A program made the position numbers and the translations under genes. Shown here in pieces: positions 1 through 11,734 of a stretch of DNA of 64,000 bases. The stretch spans positions 3,410,001-3,474,000 of the forward strand of contig MU839828.1 of assembly GCA_030411725.1 (NCBI GenBank). Direction: 5' to 3'. The first letter of the stretch is position 1; the number at the start of each line of letters is the position of its first letter. Source of the stretch: Echria macrotheca. Its lineage: Eukaryota > Ascomycota > Sordariomycetes > Sordariales > Schizotheciaceae. Under the pieces are notes generated by a model. The model worked only from the letters and a program-made list of their open reading frames with translations, had not been told where the DNA came from and did no database searches.

Positions 1-256
1 CGGAGTTTCTGACTATGGGTGAGTCAAGAGAGGTGCAAACACACTGAAAGGCGTGCAAACGGGGTGAACAATTAAGGTAGATACAGACACGAGTTCCTTT
101 GCCGCGCCTTGCCCTCCGACGCGGAATCAGCCAATTTTTTTTTTTTTTGATAGCGATTTGTTTTGACACGACTAGCGAAAATGTCAGTGAGCATCGGCGG
201 TGACATTATCTAGTAAGGACTGCTTCTGTGGCGCAATGAAGATCAACGACCCTGAG
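1..256. other. Left flank, no gene seen
   Basis: This is the 3' flank of the MFS gene that follows on the minus strand. It holds an unbroken T run near 137-148 and only short open frames. No gene is supported. Confidence 0.5.
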
Positions 257-1721
257 TCAAAGTCGACTCGTGCATCTCCATCTCCACATCACACCCCAGC
301 CTCCAAACACAGAAGACAGCCCAGTAAAGACAATAAGCGGCCCATACTCGCTTCGGTACCCAAATCCTCCTATCCCACCACTCTCGCTGCCAGCTCTCAG
401 CAGCGGCACGGCTGCCAAACCACCACTGACATAGCCCACCCCTCTGGCTCCATTAAGCAGTCCATACAGCACCCCCGAGTCGACCGGCTCGTTCCTCGCC
501 GCCGCCTCTCTCTCAAGTTCGTTGAGCAGTCCACCCCAAGTAGCGCTGTATCCCCCAGCAAAAAATCCAAATGTGACAGAGAATAACACCAGCAGTGCCA
601 TACTCCCTTGGGACGTTAGCCCCCAGAACAAGAAGGCTGCCAGTGCGGAGCTGACGGCCGAAATCGCCGTGACCGTTGTCGCGGACAGCACAAACCGCTT
701 GTTATCGCTTAAGTACCCAAAAAACGAGCTCGACGCAATGCCGGGGATGTTGAACAGTGTCAACAGTAACGTAGCCGACGTCTGTGACAGCAGCGTGACC
801 TCATGCGCATACGTGTTCAGATACGTCTGCGGAATACCGTACCCGCAGCTCTGCAGCACAATGGCGACGGCATAGACATAGAATGTTCGATGTCTCAGGA
901 ACTGCCAGGGTATCTTTCTTCCGCGGGGATGGGTAGCTGCTGATATAGCCGAGGGATGCGTCGGAACCATAAATATTCCCAGAATGGCCGTGCCTGCCGT
1001 GACAGCCATCCAGATCCTGAGAGTAGTCCTGAAATCGAACCTGTCGAGCAAGCCCCTGACGATGAACGGACACACCGAGCCGACGATGTTCTTGCAGCTG
1101 AATACGACGCCGTAGGCCACAGCGCGGTTATTGCTCGATCGCCTACTGCCACCGCTGCTGGTATGAAACCACTCCCCCAAGGACAGTGTGGTAGGGCTGT
1201 ACACCAGCGCACAGCCAAGCGCAGCCAACACGCCCTGGGTCGCGATGAGGTGCCAGACGTGCGTGCTGAATGACGAGAGCAGAAAACTGAGACAAGAGAC
1301 GACAGCACCGCACACAGCGGCCACCTGGCGGTAGCGGGCCCAACGTTTGGTAAATAGGGCGAACAGGAAAGGCATGGACAAGTACATCACGCCGTTGGTG
1401 GTGGTGCCGATAACACCGGTGGCGGACTGGCTACCTTCAAGAGTCCAGTTGCTGGAATAGTATTCCTGGAAGACGCCGTACGACATGGCGAAGCCTGGGA
1501 CATGTTCGTGTTAGAGGCTTCATAACAGGAGGCGGGCAATGGGTTGTTACCATACCCCAAATGGGAAGCTGAAGAAGGCCCGAGCCGACGAGCACCATGG
1601 CTCTTTTCCGGCTTGATTCCCATTCTCTGGAGGCTGGTTCTTCCAAATGAACTGCCTCAACCGCTGTGTTCTCGCTGGCGGGCATTGAGTTTTGCAGGGA
1701 GATGGTCTCGGAGCGTGCCAT
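257..1721 (-). CDS. MFS transporter, monocarboxylate-permease-like
   Basis: Predicted plasma-membrane major facilitator of the fungal monocarboxylate (MCT/MCH-like) group; the substrate cannot be read from sequence. Two exons, 1556-1721 and 257-1494, joined across a 61-bp intron (1495-1555) that restores the reading W-G-F-A-M-S-Y-G-V-F-Q-E-Y-Y, the typical start of TM1 in this family. The product is 467 aa, a normal family length. A hydrophilic N-terminus of about 40 residues precedes TM1. The middle shows alternating hydrophobic segments, a central basic loop (HPRGRKIPWQFLRHR) between the two six-helix halves, and a glycine-rich late helix (LYGLLNGARGVGYVSGGLA), all usual for the group. The start is the first ATG of exon 1. 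It is divergent from the dehydrogenase at 2705. Family is secure; transported compound unknown. Confidence 0.88.
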
Positions 1722-2704
1722 TATGTAGGTCTGACGAGTAAACGGTGGTTAACCGCGAACAGCACCAGAAACTCCAGAGATTGATGGGAATGACGTGTTT
1801 AACGCTATGGTTTGATCCATTGACTAGCGTGCGCCCTACAGAAGCGGTCCTGCAATCTACGCCCAAAACGGCAGGTCGTCGTGTGCTCGTGCTTGCCCAG
1901 ATTCGTCGCAGGAACCAGCAAATGTGACAGAGATCTATCATCTATAGTTGGACAGCCCTTTGTGATCCTTCCCCAGATTTCCATTCACTGTCAAGAATAC
2001 TCTGGTTCTACACACCTTGACATGGAGCTTGCAAAGTGTCTCGGCCGCTTCTTCCTCGGAATTCGGTGATGTTGTCTTCAGAAACATGGAAAGGGTGAAA
2101 AATGGTTCCTTTCGCGTCAGGGTTAGGGTTGGTTCAGAGGGCAAACACGCCGAGCGAAAGCCGATTCCGTTTGTGATGCCCCCATCTTCTGTTCTCACCG
2201 CCCGACATAACCTCATCCGCGGAGAAGCGAGGCGGTAAACAGCGGCTGCGAGACTCGTATGAACAGACGGGAGGACGGATTACGCGCGCCCGGCATTTGA
2301 TCTGGCCGGCACACACTCCAGAGCTCCGAGACCGCCTCGCGAGTGTGCCATCCTTAATCAGCGCCCAATCCAGCCAACCACAATGACCTCATCGGTCCGG
2401 AGTCGACGAGCCGAGGCGGCATCCCGTCGCCGGTTCGCTCACCACTTTCCCGAGGGTTGAGTACAGTGGGGCCTCGGCCCACCACAGCACCCTTGAGCGC
2501 TGGGCAAAGATTTCCACAGCAGCTGTCTACCCCGCGACGCGCTTCTCTCACGGCGGGGCAAGCGATATAAATCCACAACGCCGTCCACCCTTTTTCGACG
2601 TTCACCCAGATATCCAAGACAAACTTAGCTCCATCCTCGAACCAGCAAAGCCACCTACTCTTCTTCCTCCTGCACAGTTTCAACGAAGCCAGAAACAGCC
2701 CAAA
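1722..2704. promoter_or_regulatory. Divergent promoter region of MFS (-) and dehydrogenase (+)
   Basis: No gene is supported in these 983 bp; the short frames lack family features. A TATA-like TATAAA lies at 2566-2571, about 134 bp before the dehydrogenase ATG, followed by a pyrimidine-rich leader. One and a half TTAGGG units near 2120 are too few to be telomeric. Confidence 0.5.
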
Positions 2705-3655
2705 ATGAAGGTCCTCTACCCCACCTCGACCAAAGTCGACACCTCCCTCCTCGAGGGCTTCCCAACCGTCACCTTCCACGCCTACGACCCCAGATCCCCC
2801 ACCATCCCCTCCGACCTCCTCGACGCCGAGGCGCTCATAACATGGGTCAACACGCCCGACAACCTCCAATTCGCGCGCGAGAACATGCCCAAGCTGCGCT
2901 GGATCCAGTCCCTCGCCGCCGGCCCCAACGACGTCCTCTCGGCCGGCTTCGACCCCACCCACGTAACAGTCACGACCGGCTCCGGCCTGCACGACCGCAC
3001 CGTCGCCGAGCACACCCTCGCGCTCTTGCTGGCGTCCGCCCGCCGCCTGTACGAGATGCGCGACTACCAGCTCCAGACGCGCTGGCCCGGCCACCTCGGC
3101 GGGCCGCAGCCCGACCGGCCGGCGGGGAGATTCACCACGCTGCGCGACGCGCGCGTGACGATCTGGGGGTTCGGGAATATCGCGCGCACGCTGGCGCCCT
3201 ACCTTACCGCGCTGGGCGCCACGGTCCGGGGAGTCGCCCGGCACGCCGGCGTGCGCGGCGGGTATGAGGTCGTATCCGACGACAAACTGCCCGAGGTCCT
3301 GGGGGAGACGGACGCGCTGGTCATGATTCTCCCCGGCGATCCGTCGACGCGGCACGCGCTCAGCCGCGAGCGGATCGCGATGCTGCCGAAGCATGCCTGG
3401 GTGGTGAATGTGGGCCGGGGCACGTCGGTGGACGAAGAGGCGCTGGCGGATGCGCTGGAGAAGGGCGAGCTCTGCGGGGCGGCGCTGGATGTGTTTGAGA
3501 CGGAGCCGCTGCCGGAGACGAGTCGGCTTTGGAAGACGCCGAATTTGGTGGTGTCGCCGCATGCGGCGGGTGGGAGGCCGCAGGGGGCCGAGGCGTTGAT
3601 TTTGGAGAATCTGAGGCGGCTCTTGGCTGGGCAGGAGTTGAAGAATGTTATCTGA
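2705..3655 (+). CDS. D-isomer-specific 2-hydroxyacid dehydrogenase
   Basis: Predicted NAD(P)-dependent reductase/dehydrogenase of 2-oxo/2-hydroxy acids; cytosolic, with no targeting signal seen. Single exon, 316 aa, normal for the family. The N-terminal catalytic half carries WIQSLAAGPNDVL. The nucleotide-binding fold begins near residue 150 with V-T-I-W-G-F-G-N-I-A, where the third glycine of the usual GxGxxG is replaced by alanine. The catalytic triad is visible: Arg in VVNVGRGTSVDEEAL, Glu in LDVFETEPLP and His in VVSPHAAGG. The start ATG is preceded by AAA and lies 134 bp after a TATA-like element. A 402-codon open frame on the opposite strand is a GC-driven shadow. Substrate (glyoxylate, hydroxypyruvate, other) cannot be decided. 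Confidence 0.93.
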   Translation: MKVLYPTSTKVDTSLLEGFPTVTFHAYDPRSPTIPSDLLDAEALITWVNTPDNLQFARENMPKLRWIQSLAAGPNDVLSAGFDPTHVTVTTGSGLHDRTVAEHTLALLLASARRLYEMRDYQLQTRWPGHLGGPQPDRPAGRFTTLRDARVTIWGFGNIARTLAPYLTALGATVRGVARHAGVRGGYEVVSDDKLPEVLGETDALVMILPGDPSTRHALSRERIAMLPKHAWVVNVGRGTSVDEEALADALEKGELCGAALDVFETEPLPETSRLWKTPNLVVSPHAAGGRPQGAEALILENLRRLLAGQELKNVI

Positions 3656-4072
3656 GGCCTTGGGTGGTATTTATTAGCGTGTTTTCGGGGCTGGCAAGAC
3701 AGGATAGGATAGGATAGAGCGGCGGATGGTAAGACAAGCGAGCGTTGCTTTCGAGATTTTAGGAGGGGCTTTGGTTGGGTTTTAGAAGTTCGTTGGCCCT
3801 GATCATAGAGAGAAGGCGGTATCAAAATTCGTGACTGTTGACGGATCAGTTTCACATTTCAGCTTCTTTCGAGCAGTCTGTACGAGGTTCGCGGTGCCAC
3901 CTCAACGCTGGGCTCCCTGACCATGCACAGTTACCGGCGCCTCTGCATTGGAAATGATCCTCCCGATCCGCCATCCTAAACTTGTCCATCCGGTATGTCC
4001 CTTTTCCTTTCCGATATCAAATCTGCCAGCCCTCGGAACCGAGGTCTTTAAGTGGCTTAAGATTTGGGTCCC

Positions 4073-4182
4073 CTCTGTACGCGTATACGGCACTTCCCGA
4101 CACGGATGCTGCGCCGCCTCAGCCCGGCACTCCCAGGTCCCATCTAACCAATCACAGGCCGCCGTTCTATACGCGTACAGAG
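4073..4182. repeat. 15-bp perfect inverted repeat with MluI-type cores
   Basis: The arm CTCTGTACGCGTATA at 4073-4087 is repeated as its exact reverse complement at 4168-4182, with 80 bp between arms. Each arm contains ACGCGT, the core bound by MBF-type APSES factors in yeasts. It lies about 460-570 bp upstream of the RTA1-like gene. A regulatory role is inference. Confidence 0.6.
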
Positions 4183-4489
4183 CTTGAAACTGCCCGCCGG
4201 CCAGCAGGCATGGCGGCGGTACGTGGAATGCAACGATGATTCTTCCAACCAGGGAGGGTGGTGCAGAGAAATAAGGCTGTGGTGGGTCTCCAATACCGGT
4301 CTGGGATGGTGGCTTTGGGTTGATCGTGCATGCAGATAAATCAACGGATGTGTGTCTGATGGAGACGCGTGGCCGGGTTTTGTGTGGTTGTTGTGGATTT
4401 GTCTGGACCCCCCCTTTCTGCGGTACCGCTGGGCGGTGGCCTCGCCTCGTCGTGGGCTGCTTTACGCGGAATGGGGAGAGGTTTTGTTG

Positions 4490-4495
4490 TATAAA
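4490..4495 (+). promoter_or_regulatory. TATA-like element of the RTA1-type gene
   Basis: TATAAA about 150 bp upstream of ATG 4644, at a spacing plausible for a filamentous-fungal core promoter. Confidence 0.4.
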
Positions 4496-4643
4496 GCAGG
4501 GTAGTCTCCCGTTTTCACCATTGACGTCCCTTCACTGTCTTTCCAGTTGTTCATCTAGCATTGCCCTTGTTCTGACTTTTTCTTTTTCTATTTTGTGTTG
4601 GTCTTCCAGTCTTGCTTCCGGATCTGGTTTTCTCTCTGTCAAC

Positions 4644-5764
4644 ATGGCGTCCGATCTCCAACAGTTCAAGTACTATCACTACAACCCAAGTTATGGCGGA
4701 AACATAGCCTTCATCGTCCTCTTCTCCATACCCACCATCATTCACATCGTCTTGATGTTCAGGAGGAAGACATGGTACTTCATCCCGTTTGTCATTGGGT
4801 GTTTGTGTAGGTCATCTGATCCCTGGCCTTTGCTGTCTTCCCGAGACTCGAAGCAGAGCTAACAAGACCAAGTCGAGGTAACAGGATACATCGGACGGGT
4901 CATCAGCGCCCAAGAAACACCGAACTGGACCCTGGGCCCCTACCTCGTCCAGACCCTGCTCATCCTCCTCGCGCCCGCCCTCTACGCCGCCTCAATCTAC
5001 ATGGTCCTCGGCCGGCTCATCCAGCTGCTGGACGCCGAGGAACACTCGGTCGTGCGACTGCGGTGGCTTACCAAGGTCTTTGTGTTGGGAGATGTGCTGA
5101 GCTTCCTGGGCCAGAGCGCCGGTAAGTCGGCCTGCACTCACACACAGTTTTCCAATACACTGACACCCTACCCATATATACAGGCGGCGGCATCCTCGCA
5201 ACAGCCAAGACGAAAAAAGATCAAGACCTAGGCAACGACGTCGTCCTCTCGGGCCTCGGCATCCAAGTCATCTTTTTTGGGCTTTTCATCATCACCACGG
5301 CCATCTTCCACCGCCGCATCACCAGCCGTCCGACGGCGCGCTCATTCGCCGTCGCCGTGCCCTGGCAGCGTTTTCTCCTTGCGCTGTACGCCTCCAGCAT
5401 CCTGATCCTCGCCCGCTCGCTGTTCCGGATGGTCGAGTTCGGTCTGGGCTCGGACAGCGTGCTCATGCAGCAGGAGGTTTTCCTATTTGTGCTAGATGGG
5501 CTGCTCATGCTGGGGGTTACCCTTGTGTTTATTTGGTACCACCCCGGAAGGATCTTGCTTGGGTATAAGTCTGTTGTGGGGGTTAGTCGGGATGGGGATG
5601 TGGAGAGCAGTGCGGGGGAGAATTTTCGGATGGTTTCTTCTATGGAGGTGACGGGGGGTGGTCGGGATGATAAACGGCGACATGGACGAAGGGATGAAAG
5701 GGAGCGTAGGGAAAAGAGGGAAAGAAGGCGGGAGGGGAGAGACCATCATCGCTCCCATCGTTGA
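4644..5764 (+). CDS. RTA1-domain seven-helix membrane protein
   Basis: Member of the RTA1/RTM1/RSB1 family of fungal lipid-translocating or stress-resistance membrane proteins. Three exons: 4644-4806, 4873-5121, 5184-5764; introns of 66 and 62 bp. Joined product 330 aa. Splicing gives the family signature IGCLFEVTGYIGR across intron 1 and LGDVLSFLGQSAGGG across intron 2. About seven hydrophobic helices follow, including the conserved LYASSILILARSLFRMVEF and the final helix ending in WYHPGRIL. The cytosolic tail after residue 290 is extremely basic and Arg/Glu/His-rich. The start ATG at 4644 fits the usual short N-terminus (MASDLQQFKYYHYNPSYGGN). Exact transported lipid is unknown. Confidence 0.93.
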
Positions 5765-6919
5765 TGAGATGATGAAGGGGTTGGTGGTGGAGCATGTGTT
5801 CTGTCCTGCTCGGCTTCGAGCTTGGAATAGCTCAGCACAGTCGGGGCATGGGCGGGAATCTTTGGCCAGGCAGCGAGGGACATGGTCTGTTTTAGCTCAG
5901 GATGTTGCTGGCGTTCAGATGACGGAGTTTGTTGCGTAGAATTTAGAAGTTGCTGCAATGGAGCGCCCTAATTTCTAGTTCAGTGAGGAACCGAGAACTA
6001 TTTACATTCTGCATGTCAGTGAACTGCGGCGCAGGCAATGAGAAAGTTCTATATGTCGAAGCTTGGAGCGCTACGTCAGACATCAGTGACGTATATATCG
6101 ACTGGGTTTGGCTTGAGGCAGATATCTGGAGGCACAAAGATGGCTGCGCTGCGACCCCGTAGAAGGAAGCCCGATGCCTCGTGGAGAAAAGCCAACCTCT
6201 GAAACTTGTTAGCTCGGAACTCGCTTGGCAGAGAGAAGGTATCGGAGATTAGCAGCATGAACACGGTTTTAACCGTCCAAAAAACATCATGAAGATAGGA
6301 AAAGCTCATGCTATGTACGCAGTGCCACCTACTACAGATCTTACAACAATTTGGCGTCACTGGGCCGGCTTAAGTCTGAACTCTCTTCAGCGATTGCTGT
6401 ACCAGACTAACAGGCGTTCATCGGTCGAGTGGGGTACCTTATTCATACCGGGCGGTGGTTTGGGCCGCTTTGCGAATTTCTCGAACTGACATCAACATGT
6501 CCGTTGTCTCCCAGCACATTTGGTGCCACGTCGCTTGGATCTAGTTAAGTCCGCATCTCAGAAAATAAACAGACCGCTAGCTGCGTCACAAGCTTGAGGG
6601 CCATTCAGAAAATTTTCAACCTATTGCCCCACGTCGCCGGCAACCCCTCCTCTCTCTCGTCCTGCCCCGCATTCTCGTGCTTATCTCTGCTTATCACCGT
6701 TGCACGGTCCCACAGTGGAAATTGAAACGAATATTTTTTTTCGCCCAAGGGTCCTCCCAACAATCTTCTGCAAACAATAAAACCACAAACCCGCCGAGCC
6801 CCCAGAGCCAGGCGCTCTTTTTCTTCATTTCAGGGACTGCACTTTCCCCTCCTTCTTTATTGTGATACCCCTTTCTTTCCAGCAGGCGTCAGTAGCGCCG
6901 GTTTTACGTCGACTCCATC
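5765..6919. promoter_or_regulatory. Intergenic region and Kap123 promoter
   Basis: AT-richer than the flanking genes. No gene, tRNA or repeat family is supported. Close to the Kap123 ATG lie pyrimidine-rich tracts (about 6640-6665 and 6725-6745), common in leaders of highly expressed fungal genes. Confidence 0.45.
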
Positions 6920-9900
6920 ATGGATAAGGAAAAGTTGGCCGCGCTCCTCAAGGAGTCGCTTCTTCGTAGGTTGGCGCCAGACGCATCCCCGAGTTCATGC
7001 TGACATGCTCTTCTCAGCCGATACCCAGAATCTGAAGGCCACCACGGCAGAGCTTCAAAAGAACTACTATGCTCACCCCGAGTCGATCTTCCTCCTTGTC
7101 GAGATTCTTGCCTCTCACAGCGACACGGGCGTTCGGCAGCAGGCAGCTGTCCAGGCAACCCGCCTTGTCTCGAAACACTGGGAGAAGATCCCCAAACAGC
7201 AAAAGCCCGCCGTTCGCCAGCGTCTCCTCGAATCAACAATCGCAGAGCCAAACTCTGCTTGTCAGCATGCCAAGTCGAGAGTCGTCGCTGCGGTCGCTAG
7301 AATCGACCTGGAGGAGGGCGAGTGGCGCGAGCTCCTTCCCGCGCTTGTCAACCTGGCCACGAGCAGCGACGTGTCGCAGCGTGTGGTCGGCTCTTACATG
7401 GTGTTCAGCCTGCTCGAGGAGAACACTTCGGCCTTCGAGGAGGATGTCCTGAAGCTTCTCGAGCTCTTCAGTCGGACCCTCCAGGACCCTGAGAGTGCCG
7501 ATGTCCGTATCAACACCTTGAAGTCGATCGGTACCCTGCTCTTCTTGATTGAGCCAGAGAGCGACGAGCAGGCTGTCGCCGCCCTCCAGTCACTGATTCC
7601 CACCATGATCAAGGTGCTTGAGGATGTTCTCAAGACTGGCGATGAGGTCAACGCCGTCCAGGCCTTTGACGTGTTCCAGCAGTTTCTTGGCTACGATCCC
7701 GCGCTGCTGGGCAACTACCTCAAGACCCTGGTTCAATTCATTATCCAGGTTGCGGCCGACACCAACATTGACGATGACGTCCGGTCCCAGGCGCTTTCGT
7801 TCCTCTCTCAGACAGTCCATTACCGCCGCATGAAGATCCAGGGCATGAAGGACATGGGTCAGGAGCTCACTCAGAAGGCCATGCTCATCGTCAGCGAGAT
7901 TGATGATGAGGATGAGGACGACATGGGCCCCGCACGGTCCGCCTTGACCCTGCTCGACCAGCTCTCCAGCGACCTGCCGCCTCGACAGGTCATCGTCCCT
8001 CTGCTCGACGCTTTCCCCAAGTTCGCGAAGGCGCCCGAGGCAGGATACCGAAAGGCCGGCATTCTCTCGCTTGGTACCGTTGTCGAGGGCGCGCCTGACT
8101 TCGTCGCATCCCAGGCTAAGACCATCATGCCGCTTGTCATCGATCTGCTCAACGATACTGATGTTGGCGTCCGCCACGCGGCTCTCGTCGGGCTTTCTCA
8201 TCTGGCTGATGATATCGCGACGGAGCTTACCGACTTCAATGAGCCTGTCATGACTGCCCTTGTCAAGAATCTTCAGGCTGCCATGGCCCCGACGTCAGAC
8301 CCCAAGGCTGGCAAGAAGAACGTCGAGATCATCCGCTCCGTCTGTGGTGCTCTAGACTCCATGTCTGGCGGCCTGGATACGGAATTCATGAAGAAGTATG
8401 CTGGCGAGCTGGTCAATAACATTGGTGCGCTCATCGGCCATGAGGACTACAAGGTCAAGGTTGCCGCCTCGGGCGCCATCGGTGCGATTGCCGAGTCTCT
8501 CGACGAGGCATTCACGCCCTACTTCCAAACGATCATGCATGCCTTTGAGCCTTACCTTACCATCAAGGGCTCGGAGGACGACCTTGCTCTCCGAAGTGGC
8601 GTGCTCGATTCTATTGGCCGCATTGCCAATGCGGTTGGTGCCGAGACATTCCAGCCCTTTGTGCTCCCGCTCATGACCTCGAGCGAGGAGGCCCTCAGCC
8701 TTGACAACTCACGCCTCCGGGAGAGCTGCTTCATACTGTGGAGCTCTCTCGCCAAGGTGTACGAGAAGAACTTTGCCCAGTTCCTGCCCGGTGTCTTCAC
8801 AGGTCTGTTCCAGAGCTTGGCACGCGAAGAGGAGTCCGTTACTCTCCAACTCACCGAGGAAGAGAAGCAAATTATTGGCACCGACGAGGAGGCCATTACC
8901 AGCGGCAAGAAGTTGCGCCTCCCGAAGACGGATGAAGATGGTGACAACATGGAAGATGACGACGATGATGATTCAGACTGGGACGACGTCGGTACCTCAT
9001 CCGAGGCACTGGAGAAGGAAGTTGCCGTCGAGATTCTTGGCGACATTATCACCCATGCTTGCGGTATCCAGGAGATCTCGACATACCTCGAGAAGGCAAT
9101 CGAGATGATCGCCCCCCTGGCCGAGCACGACTATGAAGGCTGCCGCAAGGCTGCCATCAGTACCCTGTGGCGCTCTTATGCCCGCGTGTGGCAGCTTTAC
9201 GAGGAGGAGACCGGATCTTCCTGGGAGCCTGGCCTACCCCTCAAGCAGCAGCCCACCCCCATTCTCCTCAATCTGGGCGACATCGTTGTCAAGGCAACCC
9301 TCCAGAACTGGCCCGTGGAGTCTGACCGGTAAGTTTTTTTTTGTTGTTTCTCTTACTTTTTCCTACATGATGATCCACCTACGTTAAACCCAGCTCACTC
9401 AGACACAATATTGTGGATGCTGAGGACGCGTTTTATCTACTTCTGATATGATCATACCCACCACGTCAAAGCATTATTGATCAACGGCATGGCGCTAACC
9501 ATCGCTAGCTCCGTTGTTACGGATATCAACCGCAATGTCGCCGAGACTCTCAAGGCTTGCGGTCCTGCCATTCTGACCCAGAGCGAGTTCATGACGGACG
9601 TTGTCACGGTCGCGAGCACCATTATCAAGCGCACTCACCCGTGCCAACAGGATCTCGGCGACGAGGATGATGAGGAGAAGGAGGTTGAGGGCTCGTCAGA
9701 GTATGACTGGCTGGTCATCGATACCGCTCTTGACGTGGTTATCGGGCTTGCCGTCGCTCTGGGGCCGTCGTTTGCTCAGACATGGGGCATTTTCGAGAAG
9801 TCGATCCTGCGATTTGCGTCATCCGAGTCTGAGAACATTGAGCGGTCCACGGGGGTTGGTGTTATCGCCGAGTGTGCTGCCAACATGGAGGCTGCTGTCA

Positions 9901-10496
9901 CCCCGTTCACCTCCAAGCTCCTTAACCTTCTTCTCAAGCGCCTCTCTGATCCTGACCAGGAGACCAAGAGCAACGCTGCTTATGCCACCGGTCAGCTCAT
10001 CCTGAACTCTACGGACAGTGCGACGTATCTGCCGCATTATGAGACAATCCTGCGCAAGTTGGAGCCCATGCTTCAGGTTGAGGGTGCTCGTATCAAGGAT
10101 AACGCTGCGGGCTGCCTGTGCCGCATGATCATGGCGCATCCTGACCGCGTTCCCCTTGGTGATGTTCTTCCCGCCCTCGTTGGGCTCCTTCCTCTCAAGG
10201 ATGACTACGAGGAGAACACTCCCGTCTACATGTGCCTATATAAGCTCTGTATGTATACCCTCCACGACTCTGGTTCCTCACTAACACGCAATACAGATGA
10301 GCAAAACGAGCCTACTATCCAGGCCTTGACGCCGAACCTGATTCCGGTCTTCCAGTCTGTTCTTAGCCCTCCCACTGATCAGCTCGACGATGCGACACGG
10401 GAGGTTGTCCGAGGAACGGTTGGGGCTCTCTTCAAAGCCAAGCCCGATCTTTTCAACGGTCATCCCGACCTTCTGAAGCTTGCTGGGCTGGTCTAG
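6920..10496 (+). CDS. KAP123: Importin beta, Kap123/importin-4 type
   Basis: Karyopherin that imports ribosomal proteins and histones through the nuclear pore, with Ran-GTP-dependent release. Four exons: 6920-6965, 7018-9328, 9509-10248, 10297-10496; 1098 aa, close to the usual 1,090-1,115. The first intron joins residues 15-17 to give LLKESLLPDTQNLKATTAEL, the typical Kap123 N-terminus. The whole chain consists of HEAT-like helical pairs (for example VGVRHAALVGLSHLADDI). An acidic loop around residues 655-680 (MEDDDDDDSDWDDVG) is the expected Ran/cargo-related loop. The 180-bp intron 2 is long for this window. Intron 3 (48 bp) has no stop and is a multiple of three, so retention would insert 16 residues. 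Two other importin-beta types (Pse1, Kap95) fit less well at the N-terminus. Confidence 0.95.
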
Positions 10497-11734
10497 AATC
10501 ATGGTCTGCGGTGAGGGTGGTTGGCCGGCGTGCTAAATAACTGTTGGGGCGCATCGGGTAGCATGGAAAAGCTGGGTGGATTTCTGTTTTGGCTGCATAG
10601 CGACAATCAGGGTGAAATGAAGACATGATGATTCCAATTGATGTGAGCGAGTAGTAGATTCAGGGCGATGTTTGTAAAGTCGATAGACCTGCAATGAACA
10701 TGTTTGATGTCTCGTGATCGTGGATGCGCCATGTTATTCCTCCAACTGCGTGCTTCGTACTGTGCTGCTGCCTTGCTTGATAGACGTGATGTAACTATGC
10801 CTTCAGAACTTGCTTACAGATCTGCTCGTGAGAAAGGAGGATGTCGTCGGTATCAAATGGTGACGCAATACCGGCTAGCCGTCTGGCGTTTCGCATTGCC
10901 GTCCAGGGGTTGGTGATCGACAGATGCGGCAGATCATGGCGGGTTTGTGTGGTTCGTGCTTGAGGTAGGCGCAAGACTGATTTAGCCGGTTCTGTCCTTC
11001 TCCTTATTCTCCACATTGGTGGTGGTTTTGTATTCTGAAAGGACGACCGGTGATGTAACTGGCGGTTTACAGCCGCTCAGGTGTCACGCGCAGTTTCTTC
11101 GGGTATGAGCCTGTCTGTCTCTTAAACACCCGGCTTGGCTTACCCCTTTGTTGACGTTGAGAGCCTCATAGTGATCTCATACAACATGATAATTCTTTGA
11201 CGGCATGTTTCAAGTGATTCTTGTCACAGCTTTTGTCAAGTATGCTTCTACCTCTTCGTAGAGTGTCGTAAATAAACATGAAGATTTTTTTCCATCAGCA
11301 TCAGGTATAATAAGCGATCAAGTCGTCAAGTTCGGAGTACATACCGACCGGCCCGGATGTGAGACGTCCATTTTGGCTTCTCACTTCGCTGCGTCGATCA
11401 TCCATGCGGACGGGGGCGGTTCGTCCCTTGTCCCTCTCCTCGTGAGACTAGCCGGGCACACAAGATGTTTGCCCCCTTTTTGCTTGTCTGCTTGCTTTCG
11501 GATGTTTGCGTGTGTCGGTACGGGGAGTTGCCGGCTTACCGACGTCAGGTCGTACGTACTTATACTCGTGTAATAAGAGCCTTGGTGTTGCCCACCCTCC
11601 CGTGTAGGTTTTTGCTTCTTTCGGTTCCCGGTTTGTATGTAGTAGCAGGACAGATACCGGCAGTCACTCCTTTTTACATTCCTTTCTACATTCCTTTCAT
11701 ACCCGAAGCTGGTCTTTCTTTCTTTCCTATCACG
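10497..11734. promoter_or_regulatory. Intergenic region and GH7-gene promoter
   Basis: No gene is supported. A GGCTAAA heptamer on the minus strand (10981-10987) matches the consensus of XlnR/Xyr1 (hemi)cellulase activators, about 750 bp from the GH7 start; one match alone is weak evidence. A 12-bp tandem repeat occurs in the leader (separate entry). The open frame extending the GH7 gene upstream to 11465 is not preferred because the signal peptide starts at 11735. Confidence 0.4.
11675..11698 (+). repeat. 12-bp tandem direct repeat in the GH7 leader
   Basis: Two exact adjacent copies of TACATTCCTTTC, ending 36 bp before the GH7 ATG. Probably within the 5' untranslated region. Confidence 0.6.

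Larger units (their letters stand above)
3656..4643 (+). promoter_or_regulatory. Intergenic region and RTA1-gene promoter
   Basis: No gene is supported. The region holds three tandem AGGAT units (3701-3715), a 15-bp inverted repeat listed separately, and a TATAAA at 4490-4495 about 150 bp before the RTA1-gene ATG. The open frame from 4320 that runs into exon 1 lacks any added family signature upstream of ATG 4644. Confidence 0.5.

Noticed and set aside
2117..2132. GGGTTAGGGTT telomere-like word
   Set aside because: Only about one and a half units; insufficient for an interstitial telomere.
2354..3562. 402-codon open frame on the minus strand
   Set aside because: Antisense to the dehydrogenase, Arg/Gly-rich composition, no domain; a shadow of GC-rich codons.
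11465..11734. 90-codon N-terminal extension of the GH7 frame
   Set aside because: A proper signal peptide begins at ATG 11735; the extension would bury it and includes the tandem-repeat leader.
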